Assembly (NCBI GenBank): GCA_023402915.1
Contig: JAEYFO010000325.1
Span: 1 to 6,141 of the forward strand
Reading direction: 5' to 3'
Source: Bacillota bacterium
Lineage (GTDB): Bacteria; Bacillota; Clostridia; Christensenellales; CALWSW01
DNA length: 6,141 bases
Shown: positions 4,826 to 6,141 of the stretch, piece by piece
Numbering within the stretch: position 1 is the first letter of the stretch
Layout of the letters: the number at the start of each line of letters is the position of its first letter
Notes under the pieces: model-generated
What the model saw: only the letters and a program-made list of their open reading frames with translations
What the model was told of the DNA's origin: nothing
Databases searched by the model: none
Made by a program: the position numbers and the translations under genes

Positions 4826-6141
4826 TGACTGACGAAAGAATGAAACAGCAGCTGACTTCGGCGCTGGAAAAAACGGCGCCGGACGATGTGAACGGCGTTC
4901 TCTCCCGCTGCCAGGAGCGGAAAGGAACGGTACTCCCCATGACAACGAAACAAGCAAACAATTCCGGCAGAAAATGGCGCGCGATCATCGCCGCGTGTAT
5001 CGCCTTCATGATCGTGGGCGCCGGGATCGGCGTGTTTGTGACGCAGAACAACGCAGTGGCGTCGGTGATCTCTCTCGACGTCAATCCCAGCATCGAACTC
5101 AAGGTCAACAGCAGGGAGAAAGTCCTTTCCTGCACCGCGCTCAACGACGACGCGAAAGTCATTCTTGCCGATATGGACGGCGGCGCGGATCTGCGGGGGG
5201 CAAAGCTGGACGTGGCGGTCAACGCCATCGTGGGCAGTCTGGTGCGCAGCGGCTACCTTGACAGCATTTCGTCGGCGATCCTGATTTCCGTGGAGGATAA
5301 GGATCAGACCCGCGCGGCCAAGCTCCAACAGGAGCTGACGACCACGGTGGACGGCGTTTTGCAAAGCAGCCAGGCCAGGGCTTCCGTCCTGAGCCAGACG
5401 GTCAACGAGGATGCGGCGCTGGAAGCGCAGGCGCGGGCCAACCACATTTCCACCGGCAAAGCGGCGCTCATCAGCCGGGTGCTGGCGCTCAACAGCGCGC
5501 TGCGGTTTGAGGATCTCTGCACGCTTTCCGTGGAAGAACTCAAAGACCTGATCGAGACCGGCGCGCCCGGACTGCCCATCGGCTGCGATGCAGCCCTGCT
5601 GGCGGCGCAGCAGTATGCCGGAGCGGCAGCGGCGGACGCTGTGACGGTGGAAGTGGATCCGGAGCTGGACGAACAGCCTGCCCGCTACGAGGTGGAGCTG
5701 CATCATCCCACGCTGGGCGAGCTGGAATACTGGGTGGACGCCTATACCGGCCAGATCCTCAGCGGTCAAAAGGATGTGAGCGCAGCAACGACGCCTGCGC
5801 AAGGCTCTTCCGCGGCGGGCGACGTTGGTCTGGAAGCGGCAAAGGCCGCAGCGCTCAAGCACGCGGGCGTGTCGAGCAGCGCAGCCACGTTCACCAAGGC
5901 GGAGCGGGACTACGACGACGGGCGATTGGAATACGAGATCGAGTTTGTGACGGGCGACGCGGAATACGACTATACCATCGACGGCGCGACGGGAAAGGTG
6001 CTCAAGTCCGAGCGGGAAGCGCACAAGGCGCAGAGCAGCGCTTCCGGTTCTGCCGCGGCGGGCGATGTTGGTCTGGAAGCGGCAAAGGCCGCAGCGCTCA
6101 AGCACGCGGGCGTGTCGAGCAGCGCAGCCACGTTCACCAAG
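4825..6141 (+). CDS. RsgI-type membrane anti-sigma factor with PepSY-like sensor modules (3' end outside window)
   Basis: The frame is open for 439 codons to the window edge without a stop. Residues 1-50 are cytoplasmic (MTDERMKQQLTSALEKTAPD...) and should bind the upstream ECF sigma factor. There is no HxxxCxxC zinc anti-sigma motif. One membrane helix spans ~52-72. Residues ~78-158 match the RsgI-type extracytoplasmic domain, with DVNPSIE at 85-91. In Clostridium thermocellum RsgI proteins the bond at this conserved Asn-Pro self-cleaves and is needed for regulated intramembrane proteolysis. N87 and P88 are intact here. A helical region follows (~159-250), then PepSY-like modules: ~253-316 (EYWVDAYTGQIL), ~333-397 (YDYTIDGATGKVLK) and the start of a third from ~414. 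The last two are almost identical in DNA. PepSY modules in such proteins are presumed to sense extracellular peptides or envelope state. The family is common next to ECF genes in Clostridia. Total length and module number cannot be given. Confidence 0.92.
   Translation, partial: MTDERMKQQLTSALEKTAPDDVNGVLSRCQERKGTVLPMTTKQANNSGRKWRAIIAACIAFMIVGAGIGVFVTQNNAVASVISLDVNPSIELKVNSREKVLSCTALNDDAKVILADMDGGADLRGAKLDVAVNAIVGSLVRSGYLDSISSAILISVEDKDQTRAAKLQQELTTTVDGVLQSSQARASVLSQTVNEDAALEAQARANHISTGKAALISRVLALNSALRFEDLCTLSVEELKDLIETGAPGLPIGCDAALLAAQQYAGAAAADAVTVEVDPELDEQPARYEVELHHPTLGELEYWVDAYTGQILSGQKDVSAATTPAQGSSAAGDVGLEAAKAAALKHAGVSSSAATFTKAERDYDDGRLEYEIEFVTGDAEYDYTIDGATGKVLKSEREAHKAQSSASGSAAAGDVGLEAAKAAALKHAGVSSSAATFTK
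5810..6141 (+). repeat. Tandem 243-bp repeat encoding PepSY modules
   Basis: Bases 5810-5898 recur at 6053-6141 with a period of 243 bp (81 codons). Of the 89 bases visible in both, one differs, a silent C/T (5823 versus 6066). The second copy is cut by the window end, so copy number is unknown. It lies wholly inside the anti-sigma gene and duplicates one PepSY-like module plus its Ser/Ala-rich linker. Confidence 0.93.

Noticed and set aside
4774..6105. 443-aa open frame on the minus strand
   Set aside because: It is a shadow of the anti-sigma gene. Its internal repeat is the reverse of the PepSY duplication, and its composition (Arg, His, Val-rich) is typical of antisense GC-rich frames.

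Overview
All convincing genes lie on the plus strand. High GC, AGGAGG-type ribosome binding sites, a sortase-anchored surface protein, and an ECF sigma factor paired with an RsgI-type anti-sigma factor point to a GC-rich Bacillota, most likely an uncultured gut member of the Clostridia. This placement is an inference, since no rRNA or marker gene is present.

Region 1 (1-1403) is the 3' part of a long mobile-element gene whose start lies before the window. The 466 visible residues are hydrophilic and linker-rich, with two stretches resembling the BECR-fold LPD3 domains of phage/ICE polyvalent proteins. A 69-bp segment (171-239) bounded by a perfect 14-bp inverted repeat lies in frame inside it. 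Near its 3' end a terminator-like hairpin sits about 55 nt before the stop codon, and the last ~21 codons look non-coding. The gene therefore looks truncated at an element boundary.

Region 2 (1404-3964) holds a complete 815-aa secreted, wall-anchored surface protein: signal peptide, eleven tandem Cys/His-rich repeats of 47-55 aa, a C-terminal module ending in an SLSP motif, an acidic Pro/Glu stalk, and an APKTGD sorting signal with membrane helix and basic tail. A strong intrinsic terminator follows it.

Region 3 (3965-4249) is a leader region with a plausible sigma-A promoter, a candidate 43-codon basic small protein, and an A/T-rich hairpin over that small ORF's stop codon.

Region 4 (4250-6141) is a translationally coupled sigma/anti-sigma pair. 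It has an ECF sigma factor (191 aa) and a single-pass membrane anti-sigma factor (439 aa visible, running off the window). The anti-sigma factor carries an RsgI-type extracytoplasmic domain with an intact DVNPSIE motif (the Asn-Pro self-cleavage site known from RsgI) followed by two complete PepSY-like modules and the start of a third. The last two repeat units are 88/89 identical over the bases visible. The likely logic is that an envelope signal reaches the PepSY array, the cleaved RsgI domain passes it on by proteolysis, and the sigma factor is released. Whether the neighbouring surface protein belongs to this regulon cannot be decided from the sequence.
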